The position numbers and the translations under genes were made by a program. The notes under the pieces were generated by a model, which was not told the origin of the DNA, did no database searches, and worked only from the letters and a program-made list of their open reading frames with translations. DNA of 25,928 bases from Gemmatimonadota bacterium. Its GTDB lineage: Bacteria > Gemmatimonadota > Gemmatimonadetes > JACCXV01 > JAHWKZ01. The stretch is taken from assembly GCA_019347645.1 (NCBI GenBank), contig JAHWKZ010000007.1, positions 1-25,928 of the forward strand, given 5' to 3'. Shown here piece by piece: positions 1 to 7,654 of the stretch (positions are counted from its first letter, which is position 1; each line of letters opens with the position of its first letter).

Positions 1-191
1 TCCGATCTCAGTCCGCACTGGTCCGCGCACACCCAGAGCGCGCCGTCCCGACGGTCGCAGAATACGAGCGCGAACGGCGGCGACAGCGTCTCGACGACGT
101 CGATCCCCGACAGCGCCTCACGCAGCAGGGCCGGCTCCACGTCATCGGCGGCGAGCCTGGCGAGGTCCGCGCGCGTCGGGTTGCCGACCAC
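1..191 (-). CDS. Partial protein resembling the N-terminal domain of asparagine-synthase-like enzymes; start uncertain
   Basis: The frame runs off the left edge, so only N-terminal residues are visible. It contains SPPFALVFCDRRDGALWV followed by CADQCGLRS, which resembles the end of the class II glutamine-amidotransferase-like domain of asparagine synthase family proteins (FALxxWD...ARDxxGxRP). Third positions are GC-rich, as in the neighbouring genes. The same frame is open back to a TGA near 350, and an earlier GSWLTVVGNP stretch also looks coding. No ATG, GTG or TTG occurs there upstream of the GTG at 191, and that GTG has no clear ribosome binding site. The gene may therefore use a poor start, carry a frameshift, or have lost its 5' end. 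No catalytic N-terminal Cys is visible. The family assignment is a weak resemblance only. Confidence 0.35.
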   Translation of the reverse strand, partial: MVGNPTRADLARLAADDVEPALLREALSGIDVVETLSPPFALVFCDRRDGALWVCADQCGLRS

Positions 192-252
192 GGTCAGCCA
201 CGAGCCGGTCGCGCGGTCGCGCGCGGGCGGTCCGCCGACGGCGGTCGGGCCG

Positions 253-280
253 TTGACGGCGGGGGCCGGAGGCGTAAGGT
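253..280 (+). promoter_or_regulatory. Candidate housekeeping promoter for the plus-strand lipoprotein gene
   Basis: TTGACG at 253-258 matches the -35 consensus at five of six bases. After a 16-base spacer comes TAAGGT at 275-280, which fits the TANNNT pattern. The predicted transcript start is near 287, leaving about 36-40 bases before the lipoprotein start, with GGAGG at 316-320 in that leader. This is inferred from the motifs only. Confidence 0.5.
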
Positions 281-325
281 TGCCGGCGAGCGAGCGGGCA
301 GTGGAACCCCGGACTGGAGGAGATG

Positions 326-823
326 GTGAGACGAGCCTGGTGGATGATCACGGCCTGCGCCGCCCTGACGTCGGCGGCGTGCGCGACGGGGACGGGAGTG
401 GTGGGCGCGGTCTCCATCGCCGAGCCCGGCCCCGTCGAGGGGGACGAGACGGCGATCGCCTGGCCCTTCGTCGTCACCCACGGCGGAGGCCCCGAGATCC
501 TCGCCGACTTCCACCTGCGGATCGATGACGGGGGGACGCTCCTGGCCGTTCGCCCCGACAGCCAGAACCCCGACCCCGACGCGCGGTTCGTGTGGCGCGG
601 CGAGGTCCGGGGCGACGAGGGGTACTGGATCGGGGACGTCCTCCCGTCCGGGGGCCAGGTCCGACTCGTCGCCATGGTTCGCCCGGAGATGGACGACGGC
701 CGGATCCTCCTGCGCGTAGTCCACTGGCCCACGAACGGTCAGGACGAGGCGGTGGGGCCGGAGACGTGCGAGGTGTGGACGTACGAGACGGACGGGCAGC
801 GACTCGAGCAGGAGGAGTGCTGA
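326..823 (+). CDS. Hypothetical lipoprotein
   Basis: This small secreted protein of about 165 residues is the only plus-strand gene. The N-terminus has a pair of arginines, a short hydrophobic stretch (WWMITACAALTSAAC) and a lipobox ending in SAAC, so it should be lipidated by the signal peptidase II pathway and anchored in a membrane. The mature part is rich in acidic residues and beta-prone segments (FHLRIDDGGTLLAV, RFVWRGEVRG, VRLVAMVRPEMDD) with a Cys near the middle of the C-terminal third and a Cys as last residue. I recognise no family. An ATG at 323 is only two bases from the GGAGG ribosome binding site, while the GTG at 326 sits at a normal five-base distance, so I chose the GTG; the difference is one residue. 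It converges on the protease gene. Confidence 0.75.
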   Translation: MRRAWWMITACAALTSAACATGTGVVGAVSIAEPGPVEGDETAIAWPFVVTHGGGPEILADFHLRIDDGGTLLAVRPDSQNPDPDARFVWRGEVRGDEGYWIGDVLPSGGQVRLVAMVRPEMDDGRILLRVVHWPTNGQDEAVGPETCEVWTYETDGQRLEQEEC

Positions 824-853
824 GCCCTACTCGTGTATCGTCGCCTCGCGCCA

Positions 854-889
854 CCGCGTTGCTGGCCCGTGGTGCCGCCAGCAACGCGG
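854..889. terminator. Perfect 13-bp inverted repeat between convergent genes
   Basis: CCGCGTTGCTGGC at 854-866 is exactly mirrored by GCCAGCAACGCGG at 877-889, with a 10-base loop. It lies between the stop of the plus-strand lipoprotein (823) and the stop of the minus-strand protease (910), where a bidirectional terminator is expected. There is no T-run on either side, so intrinsic termination is not certain; it may work with Rho or as an mRNA 3' stabiliser. Confidence 0.6.
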
Positions 890-909
890 CTCCCTCTAGC
901 GGTCGAGCG

Positions 910-2415
910 TCAGCGGCGGGCCCGGCGCACCGCTCGATAGGCGTCCACCTCTCCGGCGCCGATCTCCCACACCTCGTAGTCGGGAATCGACTCGGCGGAC
1001 TTGACCAGGATGTCGAGCACCTTGTCGGGTGAGAGGGTTCCGCCCGCCGCCTCCTGCATGAGCGCGACGACCCCGGCCACGTGTGGCGCCGCCATCGACG
1101 TACCCGAAGCGCACGTGTAGTACGCCTCGTGCTGGAGCGAGATGTTGCAGATCCTGGCGTCGTGGTTGAGGTCGAGCGTGTTCATGACCGTACCGGTCGA
1201 AGCGCGCGCGGAGACGACGTGCACGCCCGGCGCCATGATGTCCGGGTGCAGCAGCGGATCCCCGGGCACGCCGCGCGAGGAGAAGTCCGCCAGGACCGGC
1301 TCCCGGCCGAGACCCCGCTGGTCCTCGCAGTGGACCGCCGATCCGGTGGGATCCTGATCCACCAGCTTGCAACCCGCCGCCACGCCGATCACCCACGGCG
1401 CCACGCTGTACCGGTTCAGGGTGTCCTGCCCGGGGCCGCTGTTGCCCGCCGAGAAGACGACGGTGATGCCGGCTCCGTGGACGGCCTGGGTGGCGAGATT
1501 GATCGGGTGCTCCGGATCCCATGATCCGCGCGAGCCCCACGAGTTGTTGACGACCTTGATGTTGTACTCCTCCTGGTTGTCGAGGACGTAGTCGAAGCCG
1601 GCCAGCACCCAGAAGATGAACAGGATGTCGCCGGCGCCGATCCCGACCAGGTTCGCCTCGGGGGCCACCCCTTCGTAGATCCCCGCGCTCGACGCGCTTC
1701 CGTCTCCGGCGGCGATGCCCGCCACGTGAGTGCCGTGGCCGACGGACGTCTCGCTGTTGGCGAGGTTCTCGATGAACAGCTCGGCGCCGAGTTTGGGCTC
1801 CACCCCTCCCAGCTCGTCATCGAAATCGGCGTAGAGGTCGGTGCTCGACGCGATGTACTTGACGTTCTGCACCGTGCGGGTCGGGTAGGCGACATCGGGG
1901 TGATAGAGACCGTCGATGCCGCTGTCGAGAATCGCCACGCCGATCCCGCGACCGGTAAAGCCGAGTTTCTCGTGGACCAGGTCGGCCCGGATGCTCTCGG
2001 TGCTCTCGAAGAGGTGGTACTCGAGCTGCTCGTTCAGGTAGATCCCGCGCACGCCGTCGATCTGCCGGATCTGGTCGGTCTCGCCGGGCGTGGCGAGGGC
2101 GGCGATCACGGGCAGGTGCTTGAACGCCACGACCCCGGCTCCGAGCTCGGCCACGGCCGTGGCCAGATCGGCCGACGAGACCGCGCCGGGATCGAAGGTG
2201 ACGAGGACTTCCAGCTGATCGGTGTCCGAAGCGCCCGCGAGCGCGTCTTGCAGGGCCGGATCGATCGTGGCGGTGGAGCTCGGGTGTAGGCGCGAGGCCT
2301 CGGTCTCCACGGGGGCGACCGGGTTCGTATCCTGCTGACACGCGGCCGCGACGAGCAGCCCCAGCGCCAGGATGAAGGGCTGCGACCGGACGCGCCCCCA
2401 GCGATTACGATTCAT
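910..2415 (-). CDS. Subtilisin-like serine protease (S8 family), lipoprotein with propeptide
   Basis: A 501-residue exported endopeptidase. Residues 11-26 form a hydrophobic signal with a lipobox-like end (LVAAAC), so C26 is the likely lipidated residue. Residues about 67-135 look like an inhibitor I9-type propeptide, which folds and then inhibits the enzyme. The catalytic domain carries the S8 triad: D164 in AILDSGIDG, H227 in GHGTHVAG and S440 in GTSMAAPHVAG, with N325 of SAGNSGPG as oxyanion-hole residue. Four cysteines in residues 349-435 could form disulfides. The start at ATG 2415 follows AGGAGGGG at a good distance; the frame is open much further upstream, but that stretch is antisense to dapF and has no signal peptide. 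It has its own 272-base upstream region, so it is probably transcribed apart from dapF. The substrate is unknown. Confidence 0.93.
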   Translation of the reverse strand: MNRNRWGRVRSQPFILALGLLVAAACQQDTNPVAPVETEASRLHPSSTATIDPALQDALAGASDTDQLEVLVTFDPGAVSSADLATAVAELGAGVVAFKHLPVIAALATPGETDQIRQIDGVRGIYLNEQLEYHLFESTESIRADLVHEKLGFTGRGIGVAILDSGIDGLYHPDVAYPTRTVQNVKYIASSTDLYADFDDELGGVEPKLGAELFIENLANSETSVGHGTHVAGIAAGDGSASSAGIYEGVAPEANLVGIGAGDILFIFWVLAGFDYVLDNQEEYNIKVVNNSWGSRGSWDPEHPINLATQAVHGAGITVVFSAGNSGPGQDTLNRYSVAPWVIGVAAGCKLVDQDPTGSAVHCEDQRGLGREPVLADFSSRGVPGDPLLHPDIMAPGVHVVSARASTGTVMNTLDLNHDARICNISLQHEAYYTCASGTSMAAPHVAGVVALMQEAAGGTLSPDKVLDILVKSAESIPDYEVWEIGAGEVDAYRAVRRARR

Positions 2416-2541
2416 CGTTCCCCTCCTGCGAGGATTGCCGGTTTTCGCCGTGGCCGTTCTTTCAAACGTGCGCGGCCGGGCACGTGGGGCCGTACGACGT
2501 AGGGGTGTCCCTTTGCCTGCTCCCTCACTGTGCCGGACGGT

Positions 2542-2570
2542 ATTCTGTCGCGTAAGAAGATATCTGACAC
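2542..2570 (-). promoter_or_regulatory. Possible promoter upstream of the S8 protease gene
   Basis: On the minus strand, GTGTCA (2565-2570) and CAGAAT (2542-2547) are separated by 17 bases. Each matches the sigma-70 hexamers at four of six positions, and the local sequence is more AT-rich than its surroundings. It would give a leader of about 120 bases. This is a weak prediction; the rest of 2416-2687 holds no gene that I can support. Confidence 0.3.
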
Positions 2571-2628
2571 GAAGGTGCCAGCTCTTCCGGGCCCCTCTGT
2601 GGAGTTTCGAGGGACGAAGAGACTTGTA

Positions 2629-2681
2629 GCGCGGGGTCGCACCCTTCGCGTTCGGAGCGATGACGAGGAGCCCTCGCTCGG
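2629..2681 (-). terminator. GC-rich inverted repeats downstream of dapF
   Basis: Two short hairpins can form just after the dapF stop: GAGCGA/TCGCTC (2655-2660 with 2674-2679), and a GCG-GGGT/ACCC-CGC structure around 2629-2650. Neither has a U-tract. They may mark the end of the long ribD-dapF transcript, but the stems are short and such pairs are common in GC-rich DNA. Confidence 0.22.
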
Positions 2682-2687
2682 GGAGAG

Positions 2688-3572
2688 TCAAACCTGCGCG
2701 ATCGTCCCCCGGTAGACGATGAGGGCCTGCCCGGCGAGACTGGGATCGATCGGAGGGCCCGCTCCTGACCCGCCGGGCGTGAAATCGACACGGAGGGGGA
2801 GGCCGCCCGTCGTGCGCACCGAAACCGGCGGGTCGGTCAGGCCCCACAGGTGGGTCAGGATCGCGCTCGCCGTCGCGCCGGTTCCGCACGAAAGTGTCTC
2901 GTCCTCCACCCCCCGCTCGTAGGTCCGCATGCGGAGGGTCGAGCGATCGACTACGGCGACGAAGTTCGCGTTGGTCCCCGGGGGATCCCAGTTCGGATGG
3001 GCGCGAAGCCGCCTCCCCTCTCCGCGCACGTCGTGGGCCTCGACGGCATCGAGCGAGCCGAGGAGGGCGACGACGTGCGGGGTGGCGGCGTCGAGGAAGC
3101 CGACCCTCCGGTACGGACCCTCCTCGAGGTCGGTACATCGGAGGGTCAGGTCCTTCGGCGGGACGAGCCACAGCGTGACGTCGGGGCGGCCGGTATCGGG
3201 GACCCGGGCGCGGAAGACGCCGCTGCCGGTCTCGAGGGCGAGCTCCTCGCCGTCGACGGCGCCGACCAGCCGCGCGTACCGCGCGATGCACATCGCCCCG
3301 TTGCCGCACATGGGAGCCTCTCCCCCGTCCGCATTGTAGTACGCCATCCGCACGTCGGCCTCCGCGGAGCGCTGGAGGAGGAGCACGGCGTCGGCGCCGA
3401 CCCCAAGCCCCCGGCGGCAGAGCCGCGGGACGAGCTCGCGGTGCTCCTTCTCCGGGAACCACGCCTCGCGGTCGTCGAAGACGACGAAGTCGTTGCCGCC
3501 GCCCGACATCTTGACGAATTCACGGCCGGTCAGGATCCCGCCGGGCGTCGAGGTCCCACCACTTCCCGTCAT
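2688..3572 (-). CDS. dapF: Diaminopimelate epimerase
   Basis: Converts LL- to meso-diaminopimelate in the cytoplasm, supplying both the lysine pathway and the peptidoglycan cross-linking residue. The 294-residue length is near the family norm of about 275, with a short extra N-terminus. Both active-site cysteines are present: C89 in EAPMCGNGAMC and C229 in LSCGTGATAS, together with the early GGGNDFVV substrate-binding segment. The ATG at 3572 overlaps the stop of the upstream polyprenyl-phosphate mannosyltransferase-like gene as ATGA, with AAGGAGG about nine bases upstream, which fixes the start. It is the last gene of the long minus-strand run, next to envelope glycan genes, which fits a shared cell-envelope theme. 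Confidence 0.96.
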   Translation of the reverse strand: MTGSGGTSTPGGILTGREFVKMSGGGNDFVVFDDREAWFPEKEHRELVPRLCRRGLGVGADAVLLLQRSAEADVRMAYYNADGGEAPMCGNGAMCIARYARLVGAVDGEELALETGSGVFRARVPDTGRPDVTLWLVPPKDLTLRCTDLEEGPYRRVGFLDAATPHVVALLGSLDAVEAHDVRGEGRRLRAHPNWDPPGTNANFVAVVDRSTLRMRTYERGVEDETLSCGTGATASAILTHLWGLTDPPVSVRTTGGLPLRVDFTPGGSGAGPPIDPSLAGQALIVYRGTIAQV

Positions 3573-4339
3573 CCGGCGGCCTCCTTCTCGACCGTCAGGT
3601 CGCGCTCGCCGATCGTCTCGCGCTCCAGCCGGCCGGTGATCTTCCACCCCCGCATCCGCCACACCATCCAGATCGCCTCCCACACGATCCGCTTGCTCAT
3701 CTTGCTCTCCCCCACGTTGCGATCGACGAAGACGATCGGGGTCTCGACGACCTTGAAGCCGGCGTGCCAGGCCCGGAACACGGTCTCGATCTGGAACGCG
3801 TAGCCGTTCGAGCGGATCGCCTCGAGGTCGAGCGTCTCCAGGACCTCCCGCCGATAGCACTTGTAGCCGCTGGTCAGGTCGTTGACCCGCAGGCCGGTGA
3901 CGAATCCGGCATACTTGTTGGCCAGCCAGGAGAGGAGCAGCCGGCCCATCGGCCAGTTCACGACCGTCACCCCACGCGTGTAGCGCGACCCGACGACGAG
4001 GTCGTACTCCTCGGCCAGCGCGAGGAACTCGGGGAGGTGCACCGGATCGTGGGAGAAGTCCGCGTCCATCTCGAAGACCAACGCGTAGTCGCGTTGGAGG
4101 GCCCAGCGGAAGCCGGCCAGATAGGCGGTCCCCAGGCCGAGCTTTCCGGGCCGATGGAGCACCCGCACGCGGCCGGTTTCCGCCGCCAGTCGCTCGGCGA
4201 GTTCGCCGGTGCCGTCGGGCGAGCCGTCGTCGACGACGAGGATCTCCGTCCGGGGGCTCCGGCCGAGGACCTCGGGGACGATCTTCGGCAGGTTCTCCCG
4301 CTCGTTGTACGTGGGGATGATGACGAGGACGTCACCCAT
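3569..4339 (-). CDS. GT2 polyprenyl-phosphate sugar synthase (dolichol-phosphate mannosyltransferase-like)
   Basis: Transfers a sugar, often mannose, from a nucleotide sugar to polyprenyl phosphate at the inner face of the membrane, making the donor used by GT-C enzymes outside. The 256-residue protein has the GT2 fold: VIIPTYNERENL at the N-terminus, LVVDDGSPDGT at about 34-44, the metal-binding DAD at 92-94, and the DPM1-type segments LTSGYKCYRREVL (155-167) and ESKMSKRIVWEAIW (211-224). No C-terminal membrane anchor is evident, as in soluble DPM1-type enzymes. The start at 4339 overlaps the upstream membrane-protein gene by eight bases (ATGGGTGA). Mannose is the family's best-known sugar, but the actual sugar cannot be told from the sequence. 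Confidence 0.93.
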   Translation of the reverse strand: MGDVLVIIPTYNERENLPKIVPEVLGRSPRTEILVVDDGSPDGTGELAERLAAETGRVRVLHRPGKLGLGTAYLAGFRWALQRDYALVFEMDADFSHDPVHLPEFLALAEEYDLVVGSRYTRGVTVVNWPMGRLLLSWLANKYAGFVTGLRVNDLTSGYKCYRREVLETLDLEAIRSNGYAFQIETVFRAWHAGFKVVETPIVFVDRNVGESKMSKRIVWEAIWMVWRMRGWKITGRLERETIGERDLTVEKEAAG

Positions 4340-5288
4340 GAGCGTCGCGGGGTTCGGGATCGGCGCCCACGCGGAGGTCGGCCATGCCGTAGCGGGCGAG
4401 GAGTCCGCCGGCGACGGCGAGCTCGATCGTCGTGGACCACACGCGGGCCAGGACGGCGGTCGCGACTGCGATGGTGGGCGGAATATAGAGGGCGAGGAGC
4501 GCCGCGTACACGCCCTCTCGGACGCCGAGCCCGCCCGGCACGAACACGACCATCCATCCCGCCATATACCCGATCGCCCACGTGCCCACCACCGGCCAGA
4601 ACGCGTCCGGCCCGGGCTCGACGACCGCGCCGACGAACAGCCAGAAGGCGATCCCGAAGGCGAGCCAGAGCCCGGCGTAGCCGGCGGTGAGCGCCAGCCG
4701 GATCGTCCACGGCACCTCCACGTGGTACTCCGGTCGACGGACGACCTTCAGCGCGGCGCGGTAGAGGCGGTCGAAGAGCGGCGTCAGGAGGACGAGCAGG
4801 ATGGCCGCGGCGGCGGCGAGCGAGACCGGCTCGAGCCACGCGATCCGCCCGGCCGCCTCGGGCAACGTGGCGGCGGCGACGGCGAAGCCGGTCCCCAGCA
4901 CGAAGAGCTGGGCGACCATGGTCGCGGCCACGGCGAGGACCGGGCTCACCCCCCGGGCGCGCGCCAGGTAGGCGGTGCCGGCGAGCTGGAGCACCTTTCC
5001 GGGGACGTATCGGCCGAGGTTACCGAGGTACCACACGCGGTGCGCGTCGGCGAGCGAGAGCCGCGCGCCCAGGGCCTCGAGAACGTGGCGCCACAATACG
5101 ACGTAGCCGCTGTAGACGAGCGCGTGCAGACCCGCCGCGAGGGCCATCCGGCCCCAGTCCACCGACCACTCGTAGTCCCGGACTGCGCCCCAGTTCTCGA
5201 CGAGGTAGGCGACCAGGAAACCGACCACGACGAGCGCCGCACCCCGCTCCAGCCACCGGATCCACCGGCGGCCGCCGCGCTCGCTCAC
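4332..5288 (-). CDS. UPF0104/LPG-synthase-TM-like integral membrane protein
   Basis: A 318-residue polytopic protein of the family named for the membrane part of lysylphosphatidylglycerol synthase. Hydrophobic segments begin at about residues 16, 48, 115, 155, 200, 230 and 265. The family signature PGGLGVREG lies at 251-259, preceded by the typical RYVPGKVLQLAGTAYLA region (93-109) with its RYxPGK motif. It lacks the soluble aminoacyl-transfer domain of MprF, so it is not a lysyl-PG synthase. Stand-alone members are commonly found with glycan genes and have been proposed to move lipids, but the function is unproven. The GTG start overlaps the YfhO-like stop as GTGA. Its position between two glycan genes suggests a role in lipid-linked sugar transport or regulation. 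Confidence 0.88.
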   Translation of the reverse strand: MSERGGRRWIRWLERGAALVVVGFLVAYLVENWGAVRDYEWSVDWGRMALAAGLHALVYSGYVVLWRHVLEALGARLSLADAHRVWYLGNLGRYVPGKVLQLAGTAYLARARGVSPVLAVAATMVAQLFVLGTGFAVAAATLPEAAGRIAWLEPVSLAAAAAILLVLLTPLFDRLYRAALKVVRRPEYHVEVPWTIRLALTAGYAGLWLAFGIAFWLFVGAVVEPGPDAFWPVVGTWAIGYMAGWMVVFVPGGLGVREGVYAALLALYIPPTIAVATAVLARVWSTTIELAVAGGLLARYGMADLRVGADPEPRDAHG

Positions 5289-7654
5289 GGTTCGTCGCCG
5301 GGGCCGGCTTCGGCCCGGCCGCGCCGCCGCCACGTCCCGGCGAGGAAGCCGACCAGCAGCGCCGCCCCCGCCAGGCTCCCCCACATCCCGTAGGTCACGT
5401 ACGGGTCGCGGAAGCGCATCTCGATGCGGTGCGATCCGGCCGGAACGGCCACCCCCCGCAGAGCGAAGTCGACCCGCTGGATCTCCACCGGCTCCCCGTC
5501 CAGGGTCGCCGACCAGTAGGGGTGATGGATCTCGGAGAGGACCAGGAGCCCGTCGGAGCTCGCCTGGACCTCGAGGACGAGCCGGTCCGGGCGGCGCTCG
5601 ACCCACTCCACCCGCTCGGGCCCAGCCGCCGGCGCCAGCGAGGGCGGGGTTGCGTCCGGCGGCAGGAGCGCGATCCGGCGCGGGTCGAAATCGGTTTCGA
5701 GTACACGCTCGACCGTCGTCCCCTCCGGCAGCGCCACCGCCTCGTGGACGATCCAGGCGCCCGAGGCGGGGAGCGTCGATCGGTACACGATCCTGGTCCC
5801 GCGGTGGACCTCCTCGAGAGCCGGGAATTCGATCGGCTGTCCGGAGACGACGTAGCGCACGTTCAGGAGGCTCCAGATCCGCGTATCCGCGATCCGCGCC
5901 AGGTCCTCGCCGACCAGATCGTCCCACCAACGCAGCCGGAAGTTCTGCGAGCCGGAGACCACCGGGATCCGGAAGAGCATCAGATCGTTCGGCCCGTACG
6001 CCCCGGGCAGCGGCAGGACGCGGAAGGGCTCCTCCTGCCCCTGGAGGAAGCGGACGGCGTCGTCCGGCACGGCCAGCCTCTCGATCTCGAAGGTGTCGTA
6101 GAAGTCCTTGTCGACGACCCACAGGTCGATCACGGTGAACGCCGCCAGGACCGAGCAGGCGAGGAGCGGGGCGAGCTTGCGCCGGGCCGCCGCCCAGCAG
6201 ACGGCGAGTCCGCCGGCCCAGAACAGCGCGAAGAGGCCGAGCTGGACGGCGAAGCGGGGCATCGCCTGGCGCATGGCCGCCTCGCGGGCGGGCTCGAGCG
6301 GCCCGTACAGGAAGCCGGCGACGGCGCCGGCGAAGGAATCCGGCGCGCCGGCGGCCCAGAACCACGCCACGATCCAGACCACCGCCAGGCCTCCGAGCAC
6401 CTTCCACGCCGGATGGCCCCGGTCGGCGAGCGCGTCGCGGCGGTCGTAGAGCGCCTGGGCGCCGAAGCCGGCGAGGACGACGACGGCCAGCGCGACGACC
6501 GAGTACATCATCGCCGGCGCCCGGAACGACTTCATGACGGGCAGGATCCAGTAGAAGATCCGGTGGACCGGCGTCGCCCCGCCCCAGGCGAACAGCAGCG
6601 CACCGGCGGCGAGGGCGGCGAAGAACCAGGTCCGGGCGTTCCGTCGCGCCAGGAGCGCCAGGCCGGTCAGCAGCAGCGGCACGGCGCCCACGTACTCGGT
6701 GTGGAGCTTGAACGGGTTGGTCCCCCAGTACCCCTCGAGGTAGCCCTGGAAGCGCGGCCAGATCATCGCCAGGGTCTCGCGGACGGGCATCGACCACGAA
6801 GAGGCGTACGCGTAGCCGCGGTCGGCCCGGTGGGAGAACTCGAGCATGTTCGCGGTGGGCCAGATCTCGATCAAGGCCACGAGCGCGGCCAGCAGATAGG
6901 CGCCGACGAAGCCCGCCAGCAGCGCGACGACCGGCTTCCACTCCCGTTCCACGCGCCAGATCCGGACCAGTCGGAAGAGGACGTACGCTCCCACCGCCAT
7001 GGCCGCGAAGTACGCCATCTGGACGTGCGGGGTGAAGAGCTGGAGGACCACCACGAGCGCCAGCCAGCCGAACCAGTGGAGGCGACGCCGGGAGATCGCC
7101 CGCTCCGCGAAGAGGAACAGCGCCGGCGTCCACTGCATCGCGAACATCCGGCCGTCCTGGCCGGCGTAGAGGTGGCTGACGATGTAGCCGGTGAACATGT
7201 ACGCCACCCCGGCCACCACCGCCGCGCCGGGTTTCAGCCTCAGCTCGCGCGCCAGCAGGTAGGCCAGCATCCCGGCGAGGACCAAGTGGAGGACGAACGC
7301 CCACCCGATCGCGCGGTGGAGCGGGATGGCGAAGTACAGCAGCGAGGTCGGGTACCATACGGGGTACGGGAGGATCGACAGGTACGGGAGCCCCGCGTAG
7401 ACGAACGGGTTCCACTGCGGCAGCCCGCGGCCGGCCTCGACCTCCTGCACGGCGAACGCCCGGCTCTGGTAGGCCTGGGAGACCATGTCGGTGCCGAACA
7501 GCATCGCCCCCCGGTCCACCACGAAGGCGCCGAAGAAGAGGAGAGCGACGGCGGTCGCCGACCCCAGGAAGGACCAGAAGACGATCCGCCCGGAGCCTTC
7601 GACGGCGGGGGCTCCCGCGGATCCGCCACCTCCCTTTCGTTTCTTCGCGCTCAT
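5285..7654 (-). CDS. YfhO-like large membrane protein, probable GT-C type glycosyltransferase
   Basis: The protein has 789 residues: a lysine/glycine-rich cytoplasmic start (1-20), about a dozen membrane segments, then a soluble beta-rich C-terminal domain (about 540-755) and a final membrane helix near 760-780. The first outer loop contains FGTDMVSQAYQSRAF followed by GLPQWNPFVYAGLPYL at 78-93, a hallmark of the YfhO family; D56 sits where GT-C enzymes place the catalytic acid. Bacillus YfhO is linked to glycosylation of teichoic acid using a lipid-phosphate sugar, so a polyprenyl-phosphate-sugar-dependent transfer on the outer face is plausible here. The ATG at 7654 overlaps the upstream methyltransferase stop (ATGA) and follows GGGGGAGG. 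The acceptor is unknown. Confidence 0.88.
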   Translation of the reverse strand: MSAKKRKGGGGSAGAPAVEGSGRIVFWSFLGSATAVALLFFGAFVVDRGAMLFGTDMVSQAYQSRAFAVQEVEAGRGLPQWNPFVYAGLPYLSILPYPVWYPTSLLYFAIPLHRAIGWAFVLHLVLAGMLAYLLARELRLKPGAAVVAGVAYMFTGYIVSHLYAGQDGRMFAMQWTPALFLFAERAISRRRLHWFGWLALVVVLQLFTPHVQMAYFAAMAVGAYVLFRLVRIWRVEREWKPVVALLAGFVGAYLLAALVALIEIWPTANMLEFSHRADRGYAYASSWSMPVRETLAMIWPRFQGYLEGYWGTNPFKLHTEYVGAVPLLLTGLALLARRNARTWFFAALAAGALLFAWGGATPVHRIFYWILPVMKSFRAPAMMYSVVALAVVVLAGFGAQALYDRRDALADRGHPAWKVLGGLAVVWIVAWFWAAGAPDSFAGAVAGFLYGPLEPAREAAMRQAMPRFAVQLGLFALFWAGGLAVCWAAARRKLAPLLACSVLAAFTVIDLWVVDKDFYDTFEIERLAVPDDAVRFLQGQEEPFRVLPLPGAYGPNDLMLFRIPVVSGSQNFRLRWWDDLVGEDLARIADTRIWSLLNVRYVVSGQPIEFPALEEVHRGTRIVYRSTLPASGAWIVHEAVALPEGTTVERVLETDFDPRRIALLPPDATPPSLAPAAGPERVEWVERRPDRLVLEVQASSDGLLVLSEIHHPYWSATLDGEPVEIQRVDFALRGVAVPAGSHRIEMRFRDPYVTYGMWGSLAGAALLVGFLAGTWRRRGRAEAGPGDEP

